A stretch of DNA of 64,000 nt from Desulfobacteraceae bacterium (GCA_013003715.1 JABDIN010000059.1:46690-110689); one strand, 5' to 3'; shown: positions 17,954-28,441, counted from the first letter of the stretch. Numbers and translations: made by a program. Notes: generated by a model from the sequence alone, not told the origin.

Positions 17954-18307
17954 CTAATCCTCTTCGTTGATTTCAATGGATTTAATATCCAGTTCCCGGC
18001 CGGATATAACCTCGATTTTACCGCTGTCGCACTGGCTGCAGGTGAACACGGGACCGGTGATGGTCCACTCATGTCCACACGCTTTGCACATCGCAAGTAC
18101 GGGTATTTCTTCGATGGCCAAGGCCGCTCCTTCCACCGGCGTATCCTTGGCGGCAACTTCGAAACAAAACTTCAGGCTGTCGGGAACCACCGCCGAAAGC
18201 TTTCCGATCCGGAGATTCACCCGCTCCACCCGGCAACTGTCGATTTCCGCCGGGATGGATTCAATGGCAATTCTCACAATCTCCATGGCGATTCCCATTT
18301 CGTGCAT
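17954..18307 (-). CDS. hypA: Nickel metallochaperone HypA
   Basis: A 117-residue protein beginning MHEMGIA, where His2 is the nickel ligand, with a zinc domain of two Cys pairs (CKACGH and CSQCDS near residues 75-95). It partners HypB in Ni insertion. Its ATG shares one base with the sucD stop codon (TAATG at 18305-18309), which means translation is probably coupled to sucD. That is an odd place for a hydrogenase chaperone and ties its expression to the methylmalonyl-CoA pathway. Confidence 0.95.
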   Translation of the reverse strand: MHEMGIAMEIVRIAIESIPAEIDSCRVERVNLRIGKLSAVVPDSLKFCFEVAAKDTPVEGAALAIEEIPVLAMCKACGHEWTITGPVFTCSQCDSGKIEVISGRELDIKSIEINEED

Positions 18308-19179
18308 TAATTAAACACCTCTGCACAGGTCTCGCCCAGAGTTCCCAGGTTTCGGCATATTTTAATGCCGGCGGCTTCCATGGCCTCGATCTTACCCTGG
18401 GCCGTGCCGCTCTTCCCGCTGATAATGGCGCCGGCATGCCCCATGCGACGCCCCGGAGGGGCGGTGAGTCCGGCAATAAAGCCCACCACGGGTTTCGTGA
18501 GGTTTTCCCTGATGAAAGTGGCGGCTTCTTCTTCAGCATTTCCACCGATTTCACCGACCATCACGATGCCCATTGTATCCGGGTCTCGTTCAAAAGCTGC
18601 CAGGCAATCGATAAAATTGGTGCCGTTTACCGGGTCGCCGCCGATGCCGATACAAGTGGTCTGGCCGATGCCTTTACCGGTTAATTGATGCACCACCTCA
18701 TAGGTGAGGGTGCCGGAGCGGGAAACCACGCCGATAGGGCCCCCGGGCTTGTGAATCGGACCGGGCATGATGCCGATTTTACACTCTCCCGGGGTGATGA
18801 TGCCCGGGCAATTGGGGCCGATGAGCCGGCAGGGCTTGTCGCGCAAGGCGTTTTTCACCCTCATCATATCCATAACCGGAATGCCTTCGGTAATGGTGAC
18901 AATGAGTTCCATGCCGGCATCCACGGCTTCCAGAATGGCATCGCCGGCAAATGGCGGCGGAACGAAAATCATGCTGCAATTGGCCCCGGTGGCCGCCTTT
19001 GCTTCGGCGACGCCATTAAAAACCGGCACCTCATCCATCTTCTGCCCGCCCTTACCCGGGGTGACACCGGCCACTACCGTTGTCCCGTATTCAATGCATT
19101 GTTGGGTGTGAAACTGGCCTTCCCGTCCGGTGATGCCCTGCACGAGCAATTTAGTGTCCTTGTTTACGAATATACTCAT
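18307..19179 (-). CDS. sucD: Succinyl-CoA synthetase, alpha subunit
   Basis: A 290-residue subunit containing the CoA-binding fold ([15 protein letters not shown]) and the phosphorylated histidine H248 in [13 protein letters not shown]. With SucC it interconverts succinyl-CoA + ADP + Pi and succinate + ATP + CoA. In this cluster it is the step that gains ATP when propionyl-CoA is converted to succinate. It lies 44 bases after sucC and is followed without a gap by hypA. Confidence 0.97.
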   Translation of the reverse strand: MSIFVNKDTKLLVQGITGREGQFHTQQCIEYGTTVVAGVTPGKGGQKMDEVPVFNGVAEAKAATGANCSMIFVPPPFAGDAILEAVDAGMELIVTITEGIPVMDMMRVKNALRDKPCRLIGPNCPGIITPGECKIGIMPGPIHKPGGPIGVVSRSGTLTYEVVHQLTGKGIGQTTCIGIGGDPVNGTNFIDCLAAFERDPDTMGIVMVGEIGGNAEEEAATFIRENLTKPVVGFIAGLTAPPGRRMGHAGAIISGKSGTAQGKIEAMEAAGIKICRNLGTLGETCAEVFN

Positions 19180-19223
19180 GGTGTTATCCTCAAAATTGAT
19201 TTTTTCAGTCCCACATATTAGAT

Positions 19224-20384
19224 TCAGGCAACAATTTGGGCCACTTTTTTTGCGGCCTCTTTTAAATCCACGGCGGATATCAGGTTCAGGCCTGAATCGG
19301 CCAGGATCTGCCGGCCCTTTTCCACGTTGGTGCCTTCCATGCGTACCACCACCGGCACGTTAATACCGGTTTTCTGGGCGGCATTGACAACCCCCTGAGC
19401 CAGCACGTCACATCTCAGGATACCCCCGAAGATATTGATAAGAATACCCTTGACGTTTTTATCGCTGAGAATGATCCGGAAACCGTTTTCCACCATTTCC
19501 TCATTGGCACCGCCCCCGACATCCAGAAAATTGGCGGGTTCTGCGCCGGCAAGTTTGATGATGTCCATGGTGGCCATGGCCAGACCGGCGCCGTTCACCA
19601 TGTTCCCCACGTTGCCGTCCAGATTGATGTAGTTCAGATTGTACTTGGAGGCTTCCACTTCCAGGGGGTCCTCTTCCTCCAGATCCCGGTATTCCATGAT
19701 ATCCTTGTGGCGGAACAGCGCGCTATCATCAAAATTGACCTTGGCGTCCAAGGCGATCACCTCTTGTTCGGTGGTGATCACCAGGGGATTGATTTCCACC
19801 ATGGAGGCATCCCGGTCGACGAGAAATCGGTAAAGATTCATGAGCATCTTGCTGAACGATTTTTGAACGGCAGGCGCCATATTCAGGCCGAATGCAACTT
19901 TCCGGATATGAAACGGAGAAATGCCGGTGAGAGGGTCGACGAAAACTTTGATGATCTTTTCCGGTGTATCCTCGGCCACCTGCTCGATGTCCATTCCGCC
20001 GGCTTCGGACGCCATGATGACAATGCCGGCCGTTCCGCGGTCCGGCAGGATGCTCAGATATAGTTCCTTTTCGATGTTCAACCCCTGCTCCACGAGCAGC
20101 TTTTTAACTTCCCGGCCGCCGGGACCGGTCTGGTGGGTCACCAGGGTCATACCGAGTATGTTGCCTGCGTGTGTCGCGACCTCATCCAGGGATCTGGCCA
20201 GTTGGACACCGCCGCCTTTACCCCGGCCGCCCGCATGGATCTGGGCCTTGACGACCACGGGATAACCACCCAATGACTCCGCCACGGCTTTTGCCTCCTC
20301 AACAGTAAAAGCGACCCGGCCTTCCGGTACAGGGATCCCGTATTTCTTGAACAATTCTTTTGCCTGGTATTCATGTATTTTCAT
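19224..20384 (-). CDS. sucC: Succinyl-CoA synthetase, beta subunit
   Basis: A 386-residue ATP-grasp subunit: [20 protein letters not shown] at the start, the nucleotide-binding [15 protein letters not shown] loop, VEINPLV metal region and the [13 protein letters not shown] segment. The start at 20384 follows AGAGGA and matches the family N-terminus. The frame is open to 20432 but those residues are not family-like. It is preceded by a strong stem-loop and a 13-base palindrome, so its expression may be set separately from the carboxyltransferase gene upstream. Confidence 0.97.
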   Translation of the reverse strand: MKIHEYQAKELFKKYGIPVPEGRVAFTVEEAKAVAESLGGYPVVVKAQIHAGGRGKGGGVQLARSLDEVATHAGNILGMTLVTHQTGPGGREVKKLLVEQGLNIEKELYLSILPDRGTAGIVIMASEAGGMDIEQVAEDTPEKIIKVFVDPLTGISPFHIRKVAFGLNMAPAVQKSFSKMLMNLYRFLVDRDASMVEINPLVITTEQEVIALDAKVNFDDSALFRHKDIMEYRDLEEEDPLEVEASKYNLNYINLDGNVGNMVNGAGLAMATMDIIKLAGAEPANFLDVGGGANEEMVENGFRIILSDKNVKGILINIFGGILRCDVLAQGVVNAAQKTGINVPVVVRMEGTNVEKGRQILADSGLNLISAVDLKEAAKKVAQIVA

Positions 20385-20403
20385 GAATCCGTCCTCTCTT
20401 TTA

Positions 20404-20416
20404 TGTATCGGATACA
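20404..20416. promoter_or_regulatory. 13-base palindrome upstream of sucC
   Basis: TGTATC-G-GATACA is a perfect dyad about 20 bases before the sucC ATG, between the terminator-like stem-loop and the ribosome site. It could be a regulator site, but with no second copy seen this is a weak call. Confidence 0.3.
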
Positions 20417-20467
20417 AAATAAAATGGAGCACAAGAGATGTGACAGGGTTTCATTCTTGTACTCCAT
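20417..20467 (-). terminator. Stem-loop with T tract between pycB-like gene and sucC
   Basis: ATGGAGCACAAGA (20424-20436) pairs with TCTTGTACTCCAT (20455-20467) over 13 base pairs with one mismatch and an 18-base loop. On the minus strand the stem is followed by TTTATTTTG. It follows the upstream gene's stop by 22 bases and precedes sucC by 40, so it looks like a terminator or an attenuator that lowers sucCD-hypAB expression. Confidence 0.65.
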
Positions 20468-20488
20468 CAGGTTATGCAAAGTTATGGG

Positions 20489-22495
20489 TTACTCAATGAC
20501 GCAAAGCACATCACCCTTGGCCACTGAATCACCACTCGAATAATTGACAGCCTTGATGGTTCCGCTTGCCGGTGCAGGCAGCGCATTTTCCATTTTCATG
20601 GCCTCGAGAACGACAACAGTCTCACCTTCGACAACGGCATCGCCCACCTGCTTCTCATAGTTTACGATCATTCCCGGCATGGGTGCGGACAAGGGTGTGC
20701 CGGAAACAGCCGCCGGGGCGGGCTCAGCTAACTTTTTCGGTGCAGCCGGTGCAGCAGCCGGTGCCGGAGCAGCCGGAGCAGCCGGAGCGGCCGGTGCCGG
20801 CATGGGCGCCGCCTGCATCGGCATGGGCATTTGCTGGGCATAGGCTATAACAGGAGAACCGCCGACCTCGTCGACCCCGACTTCAAAATACTCATTGTCG
20901 ATGAAAACGTTAAACTTACGAAGGCCTTCCGATTTTTCCGGTGCATCCGTCTTGGCGGGGACCAGTTCACCGGCAAGTGCTTTTTTCACGAGTTCGTCGT
21001 CGCGTTTGACATCTTCCATTGTTCTCCCACGAACGGCGGTCGGCGCTTCTTCCTTGCCATATTTCCACCTGAGAAATTTTTTACCGGTTACAGGATAAAG
21101 CGCATAGAGGATTTCATCATCCAGATCCACGGCCAATCCCTTGACATCCTCCTGGGCTTTGGGCAGTTCCGGATCCAACACTTCTGCGGGACGACAGGTA
21201 ATGGGTTCTTCGCCGCGGGAATATCCCTTGAGGGCTTTTTTCTGGACTTCGGTATCGATGGGTACGGCGGTCTTGCCGTAAAGCCCGTAGCATAAATCCT
21301 TGACCTGGTCGGTGATCATCTTATAGCGCTCATTTCCATCGTCAAACAACACGTTGTTGACCGTCTGGATGCCCACAATCTGGCTGGTGGGGGTGACCAA
21401 TGGAATCTGGCCAAGGTCCTTGCGAACCTTTGGCAGCTCTTTATATACTTCATTGATCTTATCCAGGGCATCCATTTCCCGAAGCTGGTTCACCAGGTTT
21501 GAGAGCATGCCGCCCGGGGTCTGGTGCAGCAGGACATTGATATCGATGATAGAGACTTTTGAGGTATCGAGCAGATGCTTGTATTTGGGCATGACATCGC
21601 GCTCGAGAGTTTCATTGATTTTCGCCATGTGGTTGATGTCAAAGCCGGTATCGCGGTTGGTGCCCAGAAGCGTCATGACCAGCGGCTCGATGGCGGCATG
21701 GGATGTCCGGTATGCATAAGGCGTCATGCAGGTGTCGATGATATCCACACCGGCCTCGATGGCCTTGAGGTGGGTCATGGGTGACATACCCGAGGTAAAA
21801 TGACTGTGCAGGTGAATAGGCGGTTTGACAGCGGCCTTGAGTGCCTTAACCAAATCATAGGCATCATAGGGGGCAAGCAGGCCGGCCATATCCTTGACGC
21901 AGATACTGTCCGCACCCATGGCCTCAAGGTCCTTGGCCTTGTTCACGAAATAATCGATATTGTAAACGTCGCCGCCCATGCGCGGTTCGGTCATGGTATA
22001 ACAGATGCATCCCTGGAAATGTTTCCCGCACTCCTTGATCACCGGCACCACGGTTTCAAAATTCCGGTAGTCGTTCAATGCATCGAAGGTTCTGAAGATA
22101 TCCATGCCGTTTGCAGCAGCGCGGTCCACGAAGGCGCGGGCAAGGTCATCGGCATAATTGCGGTACCCGACCAGATTCTGAGCGCGAAGCAGCATGGAAA
22201 AGGGGGTTTTTTTAATATAGCGTTTGAGGGTGCGGATGCGCTCCCACGGATCTTCATTCAGGAAACGGTGCATGGTATCGAAAGTGGCGCCGCCCCAGGT
22301 CTCGACAGCCCAAAAGCCGACGTCGTCCATCATCTCGGCCACGGGAATCATGTCTTCGGTGCGGCCGCGGGTGGCAAACAGGGACTGATGCCCATCGCGC
22401 AGGGTCAGGTCTTCAACCAAAACCGGGTTTTCCGCCTTGGGCCGGTCCTTGCCATATGCCATATCGGTCCGTTTTAATTGATCATGATCGCTCAT
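20489..22495 (-). CDS. Carboxyltransferase subunit with biotin domain (PycB/OadA/transcarboxylase 5S-1.3S type)
   Basis: A 668-residue protein that moves CO2 between biotin and pyruvate/oxaloacetate. The TIM-barrel N-terminus has TLRDGHQSL, the metal ligands HLHSHFTSG and the ICVKDMAG lysine. A PycB-type domain follows to about residue 510. A Pro/Ala-rich linker (about 555-595) leads to a biotinyl domain with EAMKMENALP, biotin on K634. In Propionibacterium transcarboxylase the 5S and 1.3S parts are separate proteins, while here they are fused. Beside mmdA and with no biotin carboxylase in the window, it most likely forms a methylmalonyl-CoA:pyruvate transcarboxylase, though an oxaloacetate decarboxylase or pyruvate carboxylase role cannot be excluded. 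AGGAGA precedes the ATG. Confidence 0.9.
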   Translation of the reverse strand: MSDHDQLKRTDMAYGKDRPKAENPVLVEDLTLRDGHQSLFATRGRTEDMIPVAEMMDDVGFWAVETWGGATFDTMHRFLNEDPWERIRTLKRYIKKTPFSMLLRAQNLVGYRNYADDLARAFVDRAAANGMDIFRTFDALNDYRNFETVVPVIKECGKHFQGCICYTMTEPRMGGDVYNIDYFVNKAKDLEAMGADSICVKDMAGLLAPYDAYDLVKALKAAVKPPIHLHSHFTSGMSPMTHLKAIEAGVDIIDTCMTPYAYRTSHAAIEPLVMTLLGTNRDTGFDINHMAKINETLERDVMPKYKHLLDTSKVSIIDINVLLHQTPGGMLSNLVNQLREMDALDKINEVYKELPKVRKDLGQIPLVTPTSQIVGIQTVNNVLFDDGNERYKMITDQVKDLCYGLYGKTAVPIDTEVQKKALKGYSRGEEPITCRPAEVLDPELPKAQEDVKGLAVDLDDEILYALYPVTGKKFLRWKYGKEEAPTAVRGRTMEDVKRDDELVKKALAGELVPAKTDAPEKSEGLRKFNVFIDNEYFEVGVDEVGGSPVIAYAQQMPMPMQAAPMPAPAAPAAPAAPAPAAAPAAPKKLAEPAPAAVSGTPLSAPMPGMIVNYEKQVGDAVVEGETVVVLEAMKMENALPAPASGTIKAVNYSSGDSVAKGDVLCVIE

Positions 22496-22561
22496 CTTAT
22501 AAGGTCTCCTCTTAACAAATTGTTATTATAAAACGCTTTCGTTTTAAGTTCATCGGTGTTG

Positions 22562-22777
22562 TTAGGTCAATCGATTGAACGCCTTCATCTGCATGAGGTT
22601 GCGCATCTGCATCATGGATTGCCTGCCGCTCGCTCCCCAAAGGCTGGCCATGGGCGCCGCGGACGGTTGGGGCTGTGGTCCCGGACCGGACGGCGGCGAA
22701 AGAACGGCCTCTTCTTCGGTCTTGATGTAGGCGGTAACCGCAGCCAATGCTGCAGCCAGTTTTTTATCATTTTTCAT
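22562..22777 (-). CDS. Small subunit of the carboxyltransferase complex
   Basis: A 71-residue protein: an N-terminal helix KKLAAALAAVTAYIKTEEEA, a Pro/Gly-rich linker and a C-terminal MMQMRNLMQMKAF helix. Tiny proteins of this build, with an AAAxxAYIxxEEE helix, are encoded between mmdA and the biotin subunit in other methylmalonyl-CoA carboxyltransferase and decarboxylase clusters and are thought to hold the complex together. Its place between mmdA and the pycB-like gene (67-base gaps on both sides) is the main support. It has no membrane helix, unlike OadG. Confidence 0.65.
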   Translation of the reverse strand: MKNDKKLAAALAAVTAYIKTEEEAVLSPPSGPGPQPQPSAAPMASLWGASGRQSMMQMRNLMQMKAFNRLT

Positions 22778-22844
22778 GGTTCACCCGCATTCTCGGTTGT
22801 GGTTGACAATAGGTCCGATCATTCTCACCGTATCCCGCGGCGCA

Positions 22845-24404
22845 TCACATGGGGATATTGCCATGTTTCTTCGGCGGCCGGAGTTCGCGTTTGGCGCACA
22901 TGACCTCAAGGGCGTCGATCAACCGCGGGCGGGTTTCGCTAGGCACGATCACCGCATCGATATAACCTCTGGAAGCGGCACAATACGGGTTTGAAAACAG
23001 CTCCTCGTATTCCTCTATTTTTTCCCGCCGCTTGGCTGCGCTGTCATCGGCGCCATTGATTTCACGCCGGTGGATGATGTTGGCAGCACCTTCGGCGCCC
23101 ATAACCGCGATTTCCGCGGTCGGCCAGGCAAATGCCATATCGGCCCCAAGATCCTTGGAACACATGGCCAGGTAAGATCCACCGTAGTCTTTCCGGGTTA
23201 CCAGCAGCAGCTTGGGTACGGTGGCCTCGGAGTAGCACCAGAGCAACTTGGCGCCATGCCGGATTATCCCGCCCCATTCCTGCTGGCTGCCGGGGAGGTA
23301 TCCGGGGACATCGGCGATGGTGAGCAAAGGGATGTTGAAGGCATCGCAGAACCGAATGAATCGGGTGGCCTTGTCCGATGCATCAACGTCTAAACAACCG
23401 GCCAATTCCTTGGGCTGATTGGCAATAATGCCTATGCTCCGGCCGTTGAGCCGCGCAAGGGCGACGATGATATTCTCAGCAAAATACCGGTGCGGTTCGA
23501 AAAAGTCGCCGTTATCCACAATGGACCGAATCACTTCCTTCATATCGTAGGACTGATTGGGATTGTCGGGGATCAGCTTGTCCAGGGACGCATCCATACG
23601 GGACGGATCGTCACCGGTGTCGACAACCGGCGGCTCCTCCATGTTGTTGGACGGCAGATAAGACAGCATGGTTTGAATATGATCCAATGCATCCTGATCG
23701 CTTTCGCAGGCAAAGTGGGCGACACCGCTCTTTTTATTGTGGGCCATCGCACCACCCAGGGCTTCGAAGGAAATTTCCTCACCGGTGACCGACTTGATGA
23801 CCTCGGGACCGGTGATGAACATATAGCTGGTGTCTTTGACCATGAAAATCCAGTCCGTCATGGCCGGAGAATAGACCGCTCCGCCTGCGGTGGGCCCCAT
23901 GATGGCGGAGAGTTGGGGAATCACTCCCGAGGCAACGGAATTGCGATAAAAGATCTGGCCGTAGCCGGACAATGCATCCACACCCTCCTGAATACGTGCC
24001 CCGCCTGAATCGTTCAACCCCACGAAAGGCACACCGGCTTTGAGGGCAAGATCCATGACCTTGCAGATTTTCTTGGCCTGCATCTCTCCCAGGCTTCCGG
24101 CTCTTGATGTAAAATCCTGGGCGTATGCAAAAACGGGGCGACCGTCGATTTTACCGTGTCCGGTGACCACGCCATCGGCGGGAATATCCACCTGCGTCAT
24201 GTCGAAATTCACACATCGATGTTCGACAAACATGTCGATTTCCCGAAACGTACCGGAATCAAACAAGTAATCCAGTCTTTCACGGGCGGTTAACTTCCCC
24301 TTCTCTTTGTGTTTCGAAATCGCTTTTTCGCCGCCCATGGCAAGAATCCTGTTCCGGCGATCCTTCAGGGCTTTGATTTTGTCTTCCACCATTCCCATGT
24401 CCAT
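22845..24404 (-). CDS. mmdA: Methylmalonyl-CoA/propionyl-CoA carboxyltransferase (12S type)
   Basis: A 519-residue acyl-CoA carboxyltransferase with both crotonase-fold halves: N-terminal GKLTARERLDYLFDSGTF and VPFVGLNDSGGARIQEGVD with the GPTAGGAVYSPA oxyanion segment, C-terminal RSIGIIANQP and DVPGYLPGSQQEWGGIIRHG. It transfers CO2 between (S)-methylmalonyl-CoA and biotin. The gene sits in the mcm-meaB-mmdA-pycB-sucCD order. Three closely spaced ATGs compete at the start (24404, 24398, 24392) after a GAAAGGAAG site. Confidence 0.93.
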   Translation of the reverse strand: MDMGMVEDKIKALKDRRNRILAMGGEKAISKHKEKGKLTARERLDYLFDSGTFREIDMFVEHRCVNFDMTQVDIPADGVVTGHGKIDGRPVFAYAQDFTSRAGSLGEMQAKKICKVMDLALKAGVPFVGLNDSGGARIQEGVDALSGYGQIFYRNSVASGVIPQLSAIMGPTAGGAVYSPAMTDWIFMVKDTSYMFITGPEVIKSVTGEEISFEALGGAMAHNKKSGVAHFACESDQDALDHIQTMLSYLPSNNMEEPPVVDTGDDPSRMDASLDKLIPDNPNQSYDMKEVIRSIVDNGDFFEPHRYFAENIIVALARLNGRSIGIIANQPKELAGCLDVDASDKATRFIRFCDAFNIPLLTIADVPGYLPGSQQEWGGIIRHGAKLLWCYSEATVPKLLLVTRKDYGGSYLAMCSKDLGADMAFAWPTAEIAVMGAEGAANIIHRREINGADDSAAKRREKIEEYEELFSNPYCAASRGYIDAVIVPSETRPRLIDALEVMCAKRELRPPKKHGNIPM

Positions 24405-24438
24405 TCTTCCTTTCGCTGCGTTGAGGGTACTGCAAACC

Positions 24439-24499
24439 CGTGATGAGGGACATCACGAAAACTGTACGATATTAGTTAATGTCCATTTCCGGATGGACA
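24439..24499. other. Two stem-loops in the meaB-mmdA gap
   Basis: CGTGATG/CATCACG (24439-24457, loop of 5) and TGTCCAT/ATGGACA (24480-24499, loop of 6) lie in the 164-base gap between meaB and mmdA. Neither has a T tract on the minus strand. They could set mRNA processing or stability between the two genes. Confidence 0.4.
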
Positions 24500-24568
24500 C
24501 TGGTAAATCTGCGGATTGTCTTTCCAACCGGTTCATTATAAATGATGAGATGAAAGTTAATTACTTTT

Positions 24569-25591
24569 CTAAACTAAGGGCTTATTGTCAAGGAAAAAAA
24601 GCAGCTCCCGGGCCGCGGCGGCAGCCGAGGTTTCCCCCTGTTTAACCGCCTCGGTGATGGCCGGCAGCAGTTTCTCGATCCCGGGATGATGATTGAACCG
24701 GTCGGCCAGTCCCTCATGGATCAGGGACCACATCCAATCAATCGCCTGTTTTTTACGATTTGTCACGAGTTCGCCCGTGGCGGTCATTTTTTCCCGGTGG
24801 TGTTGTATCATGTCCCATATGTGATCGACACCGCCATCGGTTATGGCGCTGCAGGTCAATACCGGCGGACACCAGGTGGGTGATGCCGGGGTGAGCAGGC
24901 TCAGGGCCTCTTCATATGCCTTGCGGGCATTCTCCGCATGGGTGACATTAGCGCCGTCCGCCTTGTTGATGACAACGGCATCGGCCAGCTCCAGTACCCC
25001 CTTTTTGATCCCCTGCAACTGATCACCGGCACCGGCCAGCATGAGTACCAGAAAAAAATCCACCATGGAGGCCACCGTGGTTTCGGATTGTCCGACACCC
25101 ACGGTTTCCACCAGGATGACATCGAAACCGGCTGCCTCGCAGATCAACATGGTTTCCCGGGTCATCCGCGCCACCCCCCCGAGTGTACCGCTGGACGGCG
25201 ATGGACGAATGAATGCACGGGGATGCACGCACAACCGTTCCATGCGTGTTTTATCCGCCAGAATACTTCCACCGCTGCGGGTACTGGACGGGTCCACCGT
25301 CAGGACAGCCACCCCGTGCCCCTTTTCCACCAGCATCATACCGAAACTCTCGATGAAAGTGCTTTTTCCGACACCCGGCACCCCGGTGATGCCGAGCCGG
25401 ACGGCCTTTCCCGTCTCCGGCAGCAAGGCATCGATGATCGTACGCGCCAGCTCCCGGTGCTTGGGGTGGGTGCTTTCAACCAGCGTGATGGTCTTGGCAA
25501 TCATGCGGCGATCGCCGTTTTTGACCGCATCAACGTAATTTTTGGTGTCCGGGAGCGTCATGGGTGATAATTTCAAATTGAATTCCGCCAT
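24569..25591 (-). CDS. meaB: Methylmalonyl-CoA mutase chaperone GTPase MeaB
   Basis: A 340-residue G3E GTPase that guards and reloads the B12 cofactor of methylmalonyl-CoA mutase. It has P-loop GVPGVGKS (70-77), DPSSTRSGGSILADKTRM, ETVGVGQSE and NKAD, plus the C-terminal dimerisation arm. It follows mcm by 67 bases. The start is the ATG at 25591; GGAGGAG lies about 14 bases upstream, slightly far. The ATG touching that site is out of frame and stops after ten codons. Confidence 0.93.
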   Translation of the reverse strand: MAEFNLKLSPMTLPDTKNYVDAVKNGDRRMIAKTITLVESTHPKHRELARTIIDALLPETGKAVRLGITGVPGVGKSTFIESFGMMLVEKGHGVAVLTVDPSSTRSGGSILADKTRMERLCVHPRAFIRPSPSSGTLGGVARMTRETMLICEAAGFDVILVETVGVGQSETTVASMVDFFLVLMLAGAGDQLQGIKKGVLELADAVVINKADGANVTHAENARKAYEEALSLLTPASPTWCPPVLTCSAITDGGVDHIWDMIQHHREKMTATGELVTNRKKQAIDWMWSLIHEGLADRFNHHPGIEKLLPAITEAVKQGETSAAAAARELLFFLDNKPLV

Positions 25592-25658
25592 TTGGCAATT
25601 GTCATCTCCTCCCTGTTCTGAATACCCGCCGTGAACAGGGGTTCTCACTGGAAGCCGT

Positions 25659-27785
25659 TCATTCTCCCGCCAGACAATTCAACACCTTGTTGGCGGAGTC
25701 GATGATCGGGGTGCCGGGACCGAAAACGGCGACGGCTCCGGCATCGTAAAGGAACTTGTAGTCAGATGGCGGGATCACACCACCCACCACCACAAGGATA
25801 TCCTCACCTCCCGCTCCTTTCAGTTCGGCGCAGAGTTGGGGAACCAGGGTCTTATGTCCGGCGGCCAGGCTTGAAACCCCCACAACATGGACATCGTTTT
25901 CGATGGCCATCCGGGCGGCCTCCGCCGGGGTTTGAAACATGGGAGAGATGTCCACATCAAATCCGAGATCCGCATAGGCGGTGGCCACAACCTTGACCCC
26001 GCGATCATGGCCGTCCTGACCCATTTTTGTCAGCAGTATGCGCGGCCGGCGACCGGCCGTTTCCATGAACACATCGCAACGCTTGCGGAAACCGTCCAAC
26101 ACCGCCTTGTCCTTGAACTCCGCGGCATACACACCCGAGATGCACTGGGTGGTGGCGACATAGCGGCCGAATACCCTTTCCAGGGCATCGGATATCTCTC
26201 CCACGGTGGCACGGGCGCGTACGGCGGGCAGTGTCAGCTCCAGCAGATTACCTTCTTTCTCAGCTCCCTGCACCAGCGTATCCAGCGCTTTTTTCACCGC
26301 GTCATTATCCCGCCCGGTTTTTAATTCTTCAAGACGCCGGATCTGCTCGTCCCTGACCGTTTCCGAAACCGCCAGCACATCATCAAAGGGCTCTCCTTCG
26401 ATCTTGTATTTGTTCACGCCCACGATCACGTCCAATCCCTGATCGATACGGGCCTGGCGGCGGGCGGCCGATTCCTCGATGCGTAATTTGGGCATGCCGG
26501 TTTCGATGGCCTTGGCCATTCCGCCAAGGGCTTCAACTTCCGTGATGATTTTGCCTGCCTCGCGGATGATGCCGTCGGTAAGGGCTTCCACGTAATATGA
26601 ACCGCCCAGGGGATCCGCTACGCGGCAGACCTCGGATTCATCCTGAATGAGAATCTGGGTGTTCCGGGAGATCCGTGCGGAAAAATCCGTGGGCAAACCA
26701 ACGGCTTCATCGAATGAGTTGGTGTGCAGGCTCTGGGTGCCGCCCAATACAGCGGCCAGCGCTTCCAGGGTCGTCCGGATGATATTGTTGTATGGATCCT
26801 GCTCGGTGAGACTCCATCCGGAGGTTTGCACATGGGTTCTGAGCATGGTTGACTTCGGATTACCGGGATTGAACTGACTGATCAGCCGGTGCCATAGAAA
26901 CCGGGCGGCACGCAGCATGGCGATCTCCATGAAAAAGTTCATGCCCACACCAAAGAAAAATGAAAGCCGCGGCGCGAAATCATCGATCTTCAATCCGGCC
27001 TTGAGCGCCGCCCTTACATATTCCAGCCCGTCCGCCAGCGTGAATGCGGTCTGCAGCACCGAATTGGCCCCGGCTTCCATCATGTGGTATCCGCTGATGC
27101 TCACCGTGTTGTACCGGGGCATGTTCTTGGAACAATGGGCAATGATGTCGGACACAATCCGCATGGATGGTTCCGGCGGATATATATAGGTATTCCGGGT
27201 CAGGTACTCTTTAAGAATATCATTCTGGATGGTACCGCTTAATTTTTCCGGGGAAACGCCCTGCTCTTCCGCCGCCACGATGTATCCGGCCAGAATCGGC
27301 AATACCGCGCCGTTCATGGTCATGGAGACACTCATTTGATCCAGGGGGATTTGATCAAAAAGCATCTTCATGTCCTCCACGGAATCGATGGCCACACCGG
27401 CCTTGCCGATATCCCCTGTCACGCGCGGATGGTCCGAATCGTACCCCCGGTGGGTGGCCAGGTCAAAGGCGACGGAGAGTCCTTTCTGCCCGGCGGCCAG
27501 GTTGCGCCGATAAAAAGCGTTGGATTCCCTGGCCGTGGAGAAACCGGCATATTGACGTATGGTCCAGGGACGTCCGGCATACATGGTGGCCATGGGTCCC
27601 CGGGTATAGGGGGCAAATCCCGGCAGGGAACCGAGGTGTTCCATCTTTTCAAGGTCCGCCGCTGAATAGAGCGGCTTCACGCAGATGCCTTCCGGAGTTT
27701 CCCAGTTCAGGTCCGCCAAGGAGCGGCCACGCAATTGTTTACCCGCCAGATCTTCCCATTCTTTCATGCTTTTTTTGTCTCCCAT
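25659..27785 (-). CDS. mcm: Methylmalonyl-CoA mutase, single-chain
   Basis: A 708-residue adenosylcobalamin enzyme that interconverts (R)-methylmalonyl-CoA and succinyl-CoA. The catalytic barrel shows the substrate region [20 protein letters not shown]. The C-terminal B12 domain has DGHDRG with the cobalt-ligand H593, then SSLAAGH and [11 protein letters not shown]. The length matches homodimeric or alpha-type mutases. The start at 27785 (AAAGGAGC upstream) avoids overlap with tetR, whereas the frame is open to 27881. Confidence 0.97.
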   Translation of the reverse strand: MGDKKSMKEWEDLAGKQLRGRSLADLNWETPEGICVKPLYSAADLEKMEHLGSLPGFAPYTRGPMATMYAGRPWTIRQYAGFSTARESNAFYRRNLAAGQKGLSVAFDLATHRGYDSDHPRVTGDIGKAGVAIDSVEDMKMLFDQIPLDQMSVSMTMNGAVLPILAGYIVAAEEQGVSPEKLSGTIQNDILKEYLTRNTYIYPPEPSMRIVSDIIAHCSKNMPRYNTVSISGYHMMEAGANSVLQTAFTLADGLEYVRAALKAGLKIDDFAPRLSFFFGVGMNFFMEIAMLRAARFLWHRLISQFNPGNPKSTMLRTHVQTSGWSLTEQDPYNNIIRTTLEALAAVLGGTQSLHTNSFDEAVGLPTDFSARISRNTQILIQDESEVCRVADPLGGSYYVEALTDGIIREAGKIITEVEALGGMAKAIETGMPKLRIEESAARRQARIDQGLDVIVGVNKYKIEGEPFDDVLAVSETVRDEQIRRLEELKTGRDNDAVKKALDTLVQGAEKEGNLLELTLPAVRARATVGEISDALERVFGRYVATTQCISGVYAAEFKDKAVLDGFRKRCDVFMETAGRRPRILLTKMGQDGHDRGVKVVATAYADLGFDVDISPMFQTPAEAARMAIENDVHVVGVSSLAAGHKTLVPQLCAELKGAGGEDILVVVGGVIPPSDYKFLYDAGAVAVFGPGTPIIDSANKVLNCLAGE

Positions 27786-27844
27786 GGCACGCTCCTTTAT
27801 TCCTGTTTCAAATTCGTATGGATCGTTCGAAAAAGGGTTTGTTG

Positions 27845-28441
27845 TTACGAATTCATCTCGGGATTCGATATGGCCCGCCATACCAATTCAAACAAATCGT
27901 TGGCCTGTGCGGCCAGACTTCCATTTTGGCCTCTGGAAATCCACATGAAAAAGGACCGCTGAACCAGTCCCAGCATGAAATCAAGCAGCACCCCGGCCCT
28001 GACTTTCGGATTAAGGATACCATCCTTTTGCCCCTGGCGAAGCGCGTCAAGATAAAGGTAGATCATTTTTTTCTGCTGGAAGGTCTCATCGGCCATCCAG
28101 GTTTTCATGGGGATGGTCATGAAGAGTATCCTTCCCAGGCCCGGATTGCGCTCGTAATAATCCAGCTGCAGCCAGAGAACTTTCCGCAGTTTCTCCTTGA
28201 GGTCTTCCAGACCCTGCAGGTGATCGATTATTCTTTCGGTGAGTTTACCCAGCCACACATCGACAAAGGCGAAGACCAGGCGTTCTTTGCTGCCATAATG
28301 TTTATAGATGGTGCTGAAACTGACACCGGCCTTTTTGGCCACATCGCGGATATTGGCCTTGTGAAAATCGGCGTGGGAAAAAATTTCAAGGACAGCTTTT
28401 TCGAGCCGTTTTTCCGTATCGGGTTGAAGCGGCGGTATCAT
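27845..28441 (-). CDS. TetR-family regulator of the methylmalonyl-CoA operon
   Basis: A 198-residue regulator with an N-terminal helix-turn-helix ([31 protein letters not shown]) and a longer all-helical ligand domain. It lies 59 bases before mcm on the same strand and is probably cotranscribed, so it likely senses an acyl-CoA or fatty acid and controls the pathway. AAGGAAAACGT precedes the ATG. Confidence 0.9.
   Translation of the reverse strand: MIPPLQPDTEKRLEKAVLEIFSHADFHKANIRDVAKKAGVSFSTIYKHYGSKERLVFAFVDVWLGKLTERIIDHLQGLEDLKEKLRKVLWLQLDYYERNPGLGRILFMTIPMKTWMADETFQQKKMIYLYLDALRQGQKDGILNPKVRAGVLLDFMLGLVQRSFFMWISRGQNGSLAAQANDLFELVWRAISNPEMNS

Noticed and set aside
18307..22495. Whether the carboxyltransferase and sucCD belong to a reductive TCA or citrate fermentation set
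   Set aside because: No citrate lyase, malate dehydrogenase or fumarase gene is adjacent, while mcm, meaB, mmdA and mce are, so the methylmalonyl-CoA pathway explains the cluster better.
22513..22545. Two short dyads (TAACAA-A-TTGTTA, AAAACG-CTTT-CGTTTT) before the pycB-like gene
   Set aside because: Short, A+T-rich and without a T tract; easily expected by chance in such DNA.
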